16,011 nt of DNA from an uncultured Dorea sp. (GTDB lineage: Bacteria > Bacillota_A > Clostridia > Lachnospirales > Lachnospiraceae): positions 1 through 16,011 of the forward strand of contig CAOKJI010000005.1 in NCBI GenBank assembly GCA_948468495.1. The letters run 5' to 3'. This document shows positions 7,769 through 13,781 of the stretch, piece after piece. Below the pieces are notes generated by a model. That model saw only the letters and a list, made by a program, of their open reading frames with translations. It had not been told where the DNA came from and did not search any database. The stretch's first letter is position 1. Each line of letters starts with the position of its first letter. A program made the position numbers and the translations under genes.

Positions 7769-7983
7769 TTTTACAGCGTAAAAAAGGTGAATCCCTTTCA
7801 ATTAATGATAATATTACCATAACTATTATGGATACTGGCGCTGACTGGGTAAAACTAGCAATTGATGCTCCCAAGGAAATACCAGTTTTCCGCTCCGAAT
7901 TAAAAGAGGCCGCCGATGAAAATAAAAAGGCGTCTGCAGAAGTACCGCAGAGCCTCTTGAATGAGATTTTAAAAAAGAAATAA
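7762..7983 (+). CDS. csrA: Carbon storage regulator CsrA, translational repressor
   Basis: CsrA is a small dimeric RNA-binding protein that binds GGA motifs near ribosome sites; in motile Firmicutes its main known target is the flagellin leader. The 73-aa product begins with MLILQRKKGESLSINDNI and contains VKLAIDAPKEIPVFRSEL, both canonical CsrA blocks including the RNA-contacting N-terminal strand and the VFRSE arginine. The Lys-rich C-terminal helix (residues ~46-73) carries FliW-binding character in related species. The ATG lies inside the end of fliW with GGAGGGAG just upstream. It ends the flagellar run and is followed by a long hairpin. In B. subtilis the flagellin gene comes next; here it does not. 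Confidence 0.97.
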   Translation: MLILQRKKGESLSINDNITITIMDTGADWVKLAIDAPKEIPVFRSELKEAADENKKASAEVPQSLLNEILKKK

Positions 7984-7990
7984 CACATAT

Positions 7991-8044
7991 AAAAGCTGTT
8001 GCAGATTGCCTTAATTATAAATCAAGACAATTACAACAGCTTTT
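7991..8044. terminator. Bidirectional intrinsic terminator between csrA and the convergent gene
   Basis: AAAAGCTGTTG (7991-8001) pairs perfectly over 11 bases with CAACAGCTTTT (8034-8044). The apical region can pair further (TTGCCTT with AAGACAA, one mismatch). The A-run at one end and T-run at the other let it serve both strands, as expected between convergent genes. The T-run is short on both strands, so efficiency is uncertain. Confidence 0.72.
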
Positions 8045-8111
8045 ACTATTAATACACACATACCTTACTGATGAAATTCAATTCTGTCATTTATGAAAAT
8101 AGCTAATTCAT

Positions 8112-9179
8112 CTACGCCATACAATCTACGATGGCAGCCACCGGCGCTGCTACAACGGTTACGTTTATTGCTTCGGATACACCGCCGGCCATCGTGTCCA
8201 CTGTTGCTCCTGTTCCTCCTGATACGGGAGACAAGGACTCTGCATATTGTTCTGCAATCTGTCTGAAACGTTCGTCATCCAAGGACGGCTTCGGCATTAC
8301 ATCATCAAGATGTGACGTCTGACAGTGCTCCTGTCCCTTTCTTGCAATTTTCTTGCGGCGAAGCTCTTCTGCAAGTTGTCTGGCAAGCTTTTCTTTCATC
8401 TTCTTCTCAGCAGACTTCTTTAGAAGAGCCAGATTCTCCTCCTTATGAAGTCTTGAAATCTTAATATTACCACTCTGGATCACAGATTTAATCTTCCGAA
8501 CAATTGCTGCAGCTTCTACAGGGTCCTTTACTTTCGCTTTTACCGTCTGAATCTCACCATATTTGGCTGCGATTAATCCCCTGACCGCCGGAACATTCTT
8601 AGCGCTTGCAAGGCGCATCATATTATTGCTGCGAGAAAAATTGTAATTAGAAGGGGAATTCTTTTTCTTAACATGCTTGGAATAAAAATTCGTTGATTCC
8701 CTATCTCTCCAGTAGGTCGGATATATCTTATCCTTATCCCGGTCTTTCGTTGCTGTCCACATGGAGACTTTGCCATCTTCATCAATTACCAGTCCCATGC
8801 TTACCAGCTCTTTATCCTTCAAAAAGGCTCCTGTCTGGGCTGCATTCTGATAACTGTTCAAATGACGCAAAATGTTCTCCACATGATTTCTAACATCTTC
8901 ATCTGTACTCATCTTTTCTAACAGTTCCGATGAAATTGCCACATTGTTGTTACCCTTCATGGTAGAACCATACTGCCCAATCTGACTATTATTATCAAAA
9001 GAAATAAAGTTGAAATTAATGTGTTTGTAATTTTCCTTAAGGTAATTCATCATTTCGACTGCGCCGGATTGGTTTGACGCGTTATCGTTCTTAACTTCTT
9101 CCAGGAAATCAGTCTGAGACAATCCTGCGGGTGCGGAACTTAAAGTATTCAGATAAGTCTTTTTACTTTTCACCTGCAT
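8112..9179 (-). CDS. Protein of unknown function, DUF6033-like, possibly co-regulated with flagella
   Basis: The function of this 355-aa protein is not recognised with certainty. The first ~160 residues resemble the DUF6033-type proteins of Lachnospiraceae: a helix (MMNYLKENYKHINFNFISFD) followed by NVAISSELLEKMSTDEDVRN and MGLVIDEDGKVSMW. No signal peptide, membrane helix or catalytic motif is evident. Residues 155-205 are basic and Asn/Ser-rich. About 240-285 is a Lys/Arg/Glu-rich helix, probably coiled coil. The tail (about 320-355) is Gly/Ala/Val-rich and ends weakly hydrophobic. The ATG has AAGAGGGA upstream. It faces csrA convergently, and a sigma-28-like sequence lies 62 bases before it. 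A cytoplasmic or flagellum-exported motility-linked protein is a guess only. Confidence 0.72.
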   Translation of the reverse strand: MQVKSKKTYLNTLSSAPAGLSQTDFLEEVKNDNASNQSGAVEMMNYLKENYKHINFNFISFDNNSQIGQYGSTMKGNNNVAISSELLEKMSTDEDVRNHVENILRHLNSYQNAAQTGAFLKDKELVSMGLVIDEDGKVSMWTATKDRDKDKIYPTYWRDRESTNFYSKHVKKKNSPSNYNFSRSNNMMRLASAKNVPAVRGLIAAKYGEIQTVKAKVKDPVEAAAIVRKIKSVIQSGNIKISRLHKEENLALLKKSAEKKMKEKLARQLAEELRRKKIARKGQEHCQTSHLDDVMPKPSLDDERFRQIAEQYAESLSPVSGGTGATVDTMAGGVSEAINVTVVAAPVAAIVDCMA

Positions 9180-9241
9180 AGAAATCCCTCTTTTCCATAT
9201 TATAATAACTTTTATTAACCGTATTATACTGATTTATAATA

Positions 9242-9269
9242 ATATCGACGGGATTACCATGGTTCATAA
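9242..9269 (-). promoter_or_regulatory. Candidate sigma-28-type promoter for the DUF6033-like gene
   Basis: Read on the - strand, GTCGATAT (9249 to 9242) matches the sigma-28 -10 consensus GCCGATAT at seven of eight bases. TTATGA starts at 9269, 20 bases before it, against 19 bases between TTATGA and GCCGATAA upstream of flgM. The -35 match to TAAA is weak in both. An alternative housekeeping -10 (TATAAT, 9204 to 9199) lies nearer the gene but lacks a -35. Confidence 0.45.
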
Positions 9270-9311
9270 GCATTGCTTTGTTATTCTCTGACAATTTTTA
9301 GTAGTTTCTAT

Positions 9312-10022
9312 TCACATATGTTCCAATATGACCTGCTGAATCTGTTTCTGGACCTTATCCGCTATCTCTTTTGTCTTCATATCCTTATATTCATCATATA
9401 ATAAGGGTGGAAGAAAGTGGACCTGAACGGTTACAGGGGTTATTGTATTCGTATCGAAGGGTTTAAAGGAATTAATTAATGCTACCGGCACAATGGGGCA
9501 TTCCGCTTTTGTAGCCGCCTTGAAACTGCCTGCCTTAAAGCTCTGTACCTGATTGCCTTCTTTTGAGCGGGTTCCTTCCGGAAATATCACATAATTTCTT
9601 CCTTTTTTTACCTCATTGGTCACATCCATAATAATCTTCATAGATTGTCTGATATCATCTCTGTCCATTAGATATCCCTTCATGCAGGCAATAACCTGCT
9701 TCAGAAACTGAATATCTTTAATTTCTTTTTTGGCCACGACAGAAAATGGAATGGGACACGCCTCTACAATTGCCAGTACGTCGTAAAGGCCCTGATGATT
9801 GGGAAAGAACATAAAACCGCTTTTATCAGGAAGATTCTCCCGTCCATGAACTTCAATCGTTACATTCCCTCCTTTATTAGCCCTGAGTACAATAAATCTC
9901 AGCATTTTATAATGCTGTTCTTCCGTATACTTATCCACATGCGATGCATAATAGCATAATTTACACCACATAAATGGTACGAGAAAAATATTTCTGAATA
10001 CCATAAGAAGGATTCTTTTCAT
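9312..10022 (-). CDS. 1-acyl-sn-glycerol-3-phosphate acyltransferase (PlsC family)
   Basis: PlsC-type enzymes transfer an acyl group to lysophosphatidic acid to make phosphatidic acid, the precursor of membrane phospholipids. The 236-aa product has one hydrophobic N-terminal segment (about residues 4-26) for membrane attachment. The catalytic H-x4-D motif is NHQGLYD (H76, D81), the acceptor-binding motif FPEGTRS starts at 147, and VPVALINS follows near 190, all in the expected order. The ATG has GAGGAG about 11 bases upstream. It runs in the same direction as the unknown gene but 132 bases separate them, so they need not form an operon. Substrate specificity cannot be read; a lysophospholipid acyltransferase of another class is possible. 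Confidence 0.9.
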   Translation of the reverse strand: MKRILLMVFRNIFLVPFMWCKLCYYASHVDKYTEEQHYKMLRFIVLRANKGGNVTIEVHGRENLPDKSGFMFFPNHQGLYDVLAIVEACPIPFSVVAKKEIKDIQFLKQVIACMKGYLMDRDDIRQSMKIIMDVTNEVKKGRNYVIFPEGTRSKEGNQVQSFKAGSFKAATKAECPIVPVALINSFKPFDTNTITPVTVQVHFLPPLLYDEYKDMKTKEIADKVQKQIQQVILEHM

Positions 10023-10306
10023 AATGTTTCTTACTCCTCTCTGCTGAAACAGATAAGCCGTTAATGTCAGATATTTTACTTTTCCTGTTTCCTTATCAAA
10101 AGTGCGTCATACGTTTTTATTCTATCATGTTTTATTTTTCAATGAAACTATTATTTATAATAAAAAGATATTTGAAAAATATGTTTGTTTTCGTTGAAAT
10201 TGTTGCATTACAAATAGGTATATTGTATATTATAAACATTACGTGGGAGACGTACTTTTGTTCTTTTGTATAGGTACTCTCTTATGGCAGAAAGGGATAG
10301 GAATCA
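10023..10306. other. A+T-rich divergent spacer with a weak promoter
   Basis: This 284-base spacer separates the divergent plsC gene and AlbA_2 remnant. It is very A+T-rich. TTGCAT (10203-10208), a 17-base gap and TATATT (10226-10231) form a plausible housekeeping promoter for the right-hand gene. On the - strand TTGATA (10099 to 10094) and TAAAAT (10078 to 10073) could serve plsC, but their 15-base spacing is short. No credible protein or RNA gene was seen. Confidence 0.4.
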
Positions 10307-11154
10307 ATGATTTTGCCGGGTGAGTTATTAGCCTTGATTGAACAGGGAGAAAATTATGTTGTAGAATTTAAAAAATCTACAACTGCTATTACAAAAGATG
10401 TCTATGAGACGGTATGTGCCTTTTCAAATCGTGAGGGAGGTCATATTTTTCTTGGAGTAAAAGATAATGGTTTGATATCAGGGATTCAGAAAGAGATTTT
10501 TCAAATGCCTATGTGGCGAAGATGGTGATTGAGAAAGAGCGCATTTTTACAGAAAACAGCAATCGGGCTCATGGATTCGGAGAATTGAATATTGCTACAT
10601 TTGAGCCTTTTCCAAAGAATCCGCCGATTTCTAAGGTATTCAGGGAAATCGGTCTGGCAGATGAACTTGGTTCAGGAATGAGAAATACGTATAAATATAC
10701 CCGTCTATATTCAAATGCGGTGCCAATATTTAAGGAAAATGATATATTTCGGACAATTATTCCATTAAAAGAAGCTGCAACAGTTACGGTTGGGCCATGC
10801 TACAGTTACGGTACGGAAGTCAGTACGGAAGTCAGTACGGAAGTCAATAGAAAGATGACTGTGGATATAAAAAGGGAAATAAAACTTTCTTCTGATAAAT
10901 TATCGGCTTTGATTGAATTTTGTTCTGTGCCCAGGAGCCGAAAGGAGATGCAAGAGTTTTGCGGTATAAGAACTGCAGAATATTTCAGAAAGTTTATTGT
11001 AAAACCAATGATTGAAAACAGGATAATTGAATTGACAATTCCGGATAAACCGAATAGCCGGTATCAGAAGTATGTAAGAATTGAAAAGCGAAATGATAAA
11101 GATGATGGAGGTACCAGTGAAGACAATAGGATTGGTAATGATTGTAAAGAATGA
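10307..11154 (+). pseudogene. Decayed AlbA_2 (Schlafen-type) ATP-binding transcriptional regulator, internal deletion plus frameshift
   Basis: Two pieces of one protein lie in different frames. The first (10307 to about 10495) encodes the start of an AlbA_2 domain: VEFKKST, then CAFSNREGGHIFLGVKDNG. The second, in frame from about 10495 to 11154, starts abruptly with NAYVAKMVIEKERIFTENSN and carries FEPFPKNPPISKVFREIG and ADELGSGMRNTYKY. A three-fold 12-base repeat (10811-10846, S-T-E-V) and a C-terminal winged-helix-like end (NSRYQKYVRI) follow. Intact relatives are usually around 450-500 residues; the middle (roughly 200+ residues) is missing here. The nominal frame of the first piece runs on to a stop at 10526-10528. 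The tail past residue ~YVRI reads through the next gene's ribosome site, so it may not be native. Function is probably lost. Confidence 0.82.
10811..10846 (+). repeat. Three tandem copies of a 12-base unit (GTACGGAAGTCA)
   Basis: Three exact consecutive copies of GTACGGAAGTCA encode repeated S-T-E-V in the linker before the C-terminal winged-helix region of the AlbA_2 remnant. Such short T-E-V or T-P-E-V linkers are a known habit of this protein family. The exactness points to recent slippage. Confidence 0.9.
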
Positions 11155-12193
11155 GAGCAGGAGCCTTAGGAAATGTCTGGCGAGAGCGAAGAAGCTTGTG
11201 GACGAAATCTATATAACGGATACGGGTTCTGCAGACGATACGATAAAAATAGCGGAGGAATTTGGCGCGCATATTTCAACATATGAGTGGGAGAATGATT
11301 TTGCAGCTGCCAGAAATTATGCATTGGAGCAGTCTGATTGTGACTGGAATTTGATTCTGGATGCGGACGAGTATTTATTATCCGGAAAGAAAAGAGAATT
11401 GGAACGGTTTATGGAAAGAGGAGACCGTATCGGCGCTATTAGGCGGTATGACAGTTACCGAGAGGATAATGGGGAAATCAGTCAGAGCTGTGCTTATCCG
11501 GTGCGGTTTGTTCCAAAAGGTACCAGATATGAGGGAAGGATTCATGAGCAGATTGTAAGTGAGTTGCCGATTGTCCCCCTGCCTCTTATTTTTGACCATG
11601 ACGGCTATCTTCAGGGAGGAAAGGGCGAACGGAATCTGGAGATTCTTCTTGAGGTACTGGAAGAGAATCCCAGGGATTCTTATATACTATATCAGGTGTC
11701 GCGTACATTGTGGCTTATGAAAGATTATGAGCGGGCGGAGGCGTATTTTGAGAAATTTTATGAAGAAACGCCGGAAACCGGGACAGGTTACCGGGCAGGC
11801 GGGGTGATTTCCTACATATATAATCTGTTGGAATTGAAGAAATATGAACAGGGATTCCGAATTATCGAGAATGAGCGGGAACGCCTGGGAGGTTATGCGG
11901 ATTATCATTTTGCATGTGGAACATTTTACACAAAGGCGATATTTTCTGATGTGCAGAAGTATGTAAGTCTGCTTCCCAAAATCGAAGAATCGTACCGGAG
12001 ATGTCTAGAGATAGGTGAAGTTCCTGAGCATGAAGGAGTACGGGGAAATGGGTCTTACAGGGCGGCATATAACTTAGGCGTATGGTTTGAGGTAAATGGA
12101 AAGACACAGGAGGCGTTTAGGTACTATAAGATGGCGAAAGACGGGGGATATGCTCCGGCCGGGGAGAGAATGAAGGCGCTGCGCAGGGTATAA
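11117..12193 (+). CDS. Family 2 glycosyltransferase with TPR-like C-terminal half
   Basis: This cytoplasmic enzyme should transfer a sugar from a nucleotide-sugar donor to a protein or glycan acceptor. The GTG at 11117 is chosen because GGAGG sits 5 bases upstream and the product then starts exactly at the domain (MKTIGLVMIVKNES); an upstream TTG at 11081 would add 12 unlikely residues. From that start, 358 aa: GT-A fold residues 1-~180 with DTGSADDT (35-42) and the metal-binding D-A-D at 82-84 in LILDADE. RIHEQI follows near 140. The second half has helical repeats of TPR type (LEVLEENPRDSYILYQVSRT, KDYERAEAYFEKF, then a last YNLGVWFEVNGKTQEAFRYY). Its 5' end overlaps the AlbA_2 remnant by 38 bases. 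A flagellin or surface glycosyltransferase is plausible from context. Confidence 0.88.
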   Translation: MKTIGLVMIVKNESRSLRKCLARAKKLVDEIYITDTGSADDTIKIAEEFGAHISTYEWENDFAAARNYALEQSDCDWNLILDADEYLLSGKKRELERFMERGDRIGAIRRYDSYREDNGEISQSCAYPVRFVPKGTRYEGRIHEQIVSELPIVPLPLIFDHDGYLQGGKGERNLEILLEVLEENPRDSYILYQVSRTLWLMKDYERAEAYFEKFYEETPETGTGYRAGGVISYIYNLLELKKYEQGFRIIENERERLGGYADYHFACGTFYTKAIFSDVQKYVSLLPKIEESYRRCLEIGEVPEHEGVRGNGSYRAAYNLGVWFEVNGKTQEAFRYYKMAKDGGYAPAGERMKALRRV

Positions 12194-12245
12194 TCACTTA
12201 CAATTTAAGAAAAGATTTGGTTATGCGGCAGCGCCCTATTTTTCG
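12175..12245. other. Long-loop inverted repeat at the convergent gene ends
   Basis: GGCGCTGC (12175-12182), in the last codons of the glycosyltransferase, is complementary to GCAGCGCC (12228-12235), just past the convergent gene's stop, and is followed by CTATTTTT. The 45-base loop makes it a doubtful terminator. No better terminator was found between these convergent genes. Confidence 0.25.
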
Positions 12246-13627
12246 TATAGACGTCCTTCATTGCTTGCATAGACTGGATTGTCCGGATGGACTTCAATAT
12301 AAAATAATTCCGTAAGACCGTTGAATGCGCCTTCTTCAATTGCAGTTATATTGGCAGGAATATAAATCTCATAAACCTGTGCGCCAAGTGAAGTAAGTGC
12401 ATTGGCGGCAATGCCTGTACAAATACCAGAAGACGGAAAAGATATGACTCCGTCAATTACGACAATACCCTGACAGCCGATAATGACTCCTGATGAGTTA
12501 CAGAGAAAACCATTGCAAAGAGACGTTGTATTGTCGATGTCTTCTTTAGGAGAAATTTCATCATCGATATCGGATATATCCGAATTGTTATCTGAATCCT
12601 TGGTAACTGTTGGTGGAATTGGAGAGTCAGTTGCAGGTTCATCAGTAATAGCCGGCGGATTCGGAGGGTTAATTACAGAGTCATCAGTAGTAGTCGGCGG
12701 ATTCGGAGGGTTAATTACAGAGTCGTCAGTAATAGCCGGCGGATTCGGAGGGTTAATTGCAGAGTCATCAGTAGTAGTCGGCGGATTTGCAGGGTCTATC
12801 GCAGAGTCGTCGGTAATTGCTGGTAGTTTTGGTGATTTAATCATAGAGTCATCAGTAATTGTCGGCGGTTTCTGAGAATCAATTGTAGAATCGTCAGCAA
12901 TCGCTGGTGAATTGGGAGTGATAATCACTGTGTCAATCCTTGGAACCGGAGGATTCGGAGGTAAGTTTGTAGGATCATCGGCAATTATTTTCTGCTCAGA
13001 AGAGTTAATTTCCGGCTTAGTTGAATCAATGATAGGTTTTGGAAAATTAGTCGCTGATGTTTCCGCACTAATCGCCGGGTTAGGAGAAGTAATTACAGGT
13101 TCAATTGCAACGATTGGGAGTTCCGGAGATATGATTGCCGGATTTTCAGTAATATCTGTCGGACTTGGAGATTCCATTGCTGGTTCAGCGTTAAATGCTG
13201 GTATTTCCATAATTGTTAACGGTCTGCGGGAAATATTCTGTTCTTGTTCAAAGCCTATTAGCGGAAGATTCATCAATGGAAGCTCAGGGTATAAAAATAT
13301 CTGTTTGTTTTCACTTACAGCCTTTTGATGTAATCCGTCACCCATATTAATTTTCGTTGCCCAGTCTGATTCTTCTTGGATATCTCCGAATTGACGCTGT
13401 TCTCTGGGCAGGGCATTCATTGTTTGGTAATATAGGGTGTTCTGTCTGGCAAGACTGCACAGTAAAGTCATAATCAGAAGAATTCCCAGAATGTCAGCCA
13501 GTTTTTTGTAATCAAGTATTTTGTTTATTGTGGTTTCATAATTCATTTTCATATACACATACATAAGTTTATTATAAAATCCTGATGAGAAGAAATCAAT
13601 GGTATGGGTCGTGACATTTTGACACAT
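12236..13627 (-). CDS. Membrane-anchored Pro/Thr/Asp repeat protein ending in a short BspA-type leucine-rich repeat
   Basis: A probable surface protein of 463 aa if the ATG at 13627 is used. A single hydrophobic segment (about residues 43-60, LADILGILLIMTLLCSLA) would anchor it with the long C-terminal part outside. Residues ~140-350 are low-complexity, rich in P, T, D, I and N. Near-identical 14-residue units (NPPNPPAITDDSVI and variants) lie at about 243-340. The last ~90 residues start with a Cys-containing stretch (SLCNGFLCNSSGVIIGCQG). They end in one LRR_5/BspA-like repeat (YIPANITAIEEGAFNGLTEL) that stops at GRLYEK, short for this family. The start is doubtful: no ribosome site is seen, and a good promoter (TTGATT-17-TATAAT) lies inside the first codons, so initiation at Met22, Met26 or Met28 is possible. 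Function unknown. Confidence 0.78.
   Translation of the reverse strand: MCQNVTTHTIDFFSSGFYNKLMYVYMKMNYETTINKILDYKKLADILGILLIMTLLCSLARQNTLYYQTMNALPREQRQFGDIQEESDWATKINMGDGLHQKAVSENKQIFLYPELPLMNLPLIGFEQEQNISRRPLTIMEIPAFNAEPAMESPSPTDITENPAIISPELPIVAIEPVITSPNPAISAETSATNFPKPIIDSTKPEINSSEQKIIADDPTNLPPNPPVPRIDTVIITPNSPAIADDSTIDSQKPPTITDDSMIKSPKLPAITDDSAIDPANPPTTTDDSAINPPNPPAITDDSVINPPNPPTTTDDSVINPPNPPAITDEPATDSPIPPTVTKDSDNNSDISDIDDEISPKEDIDNTTSLCNGFLCNSSGVIIGCQGIVVIDGVISFPSSGICTGIAANALTSLGAQVYEIYIPANITAIEEGAFNGLTELFYIEVHPDNPVYASNEGRLYEK
12609..12902. repeat. Tandem array of seven 42-base units in the surface-protein gene
   Basis: Seven units of 42 bases run without gaps (starts 12609, 12651, 12693, 12735, 12777, 12819, 12861). 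Units from 12651 to 12776 are nearly identical and alternate in an A-B-A pattern, giving an 84-base higher-order period; the edge units are diverged. Each unit encodes 14 residues with the core P-P-N-P-P-[AT]-[IT]-T-D-D-S. The array keeps frame, as expected for a length-variable surface spacer. Confidence 0.92.
13571..13599 (-). promoter_or_regulatory. Housekeeping-type promoter inside the nominal 5' end of the repeat-protein gene
   Basis: On the - strand TTGATT (13599 to 13594), a 17-base spacer and TATAAT (13576 to 13571) make a good sigma-A promoter. A transcript would start near 13564, almost on the in-frame ATG at 13564-13562. This argues that the real protein starts at one of the internal methionines, possibly from a leaderless or very short-leader message. 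Confidence 0.5.
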
Positions 13628-13683
13628 TTTTAGTTTTATATTGAATTGTTATAATTATCATTTGAGCAGACTATAGCCGGATC

Positions 13684-13711
13684 TTGAGTTTTTTTAAATT
13701 TGTGGCATACT
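13684..13711 (+). promoter_or_regulatory. Candidate promoter for the UDP-glucose dehydrogenase gene
   Basis: TTGAGT (13684-13689), a 16-base spacer and CATACT (13706-13711), preceded by TG one base upstream (extended -10), lie about 70 bases before the start codon. The match is moderate. It is the best candidate in the 154-base divergent spacer. Confidence 0.4.
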
Positions 13712-13781
13712 ATAACCATAACTTAGAGTAGCAATGAAAAAGACAAGATTTATCAGGAGTTAAGCGGAGGTAAGAAGAAAG

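Noticed and set aside
9180..9311. Terminator after plsC on the - strand
   Set aside because: Only a four-base stem (TTGT with ACAA) without a T-run could be found, so read-through into the downstream gene cannot be excluded.
10064..10273. 69-codon open frame on the + strand upstream of the AlbA_2 remnant
   Set aside because: It is made of A+T-rich spacer sequence, has no ribosome site and no family resemblance; its hydrophobic look follows from base composition. It also overlaps the probable promoter regions.
12483..13328. Two long + strand frames (12483-12875 and 12912-13328) with Gly/Ser/Val-rich repeats
   Set aside because: They are antisense shadows of the repeat-protein gene. Any frame through a 42-base array stays open because the unit is a multiple of three. 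No ribosome site or domain was seen.
13734..13763. Nine-codon mini-frame (MKKTRFIRS) before ugd, a possible leader peptide
   Set aside because: No good ribosome site and no attenuator-type hairpins follow it. Such a short frame is expected by chance.
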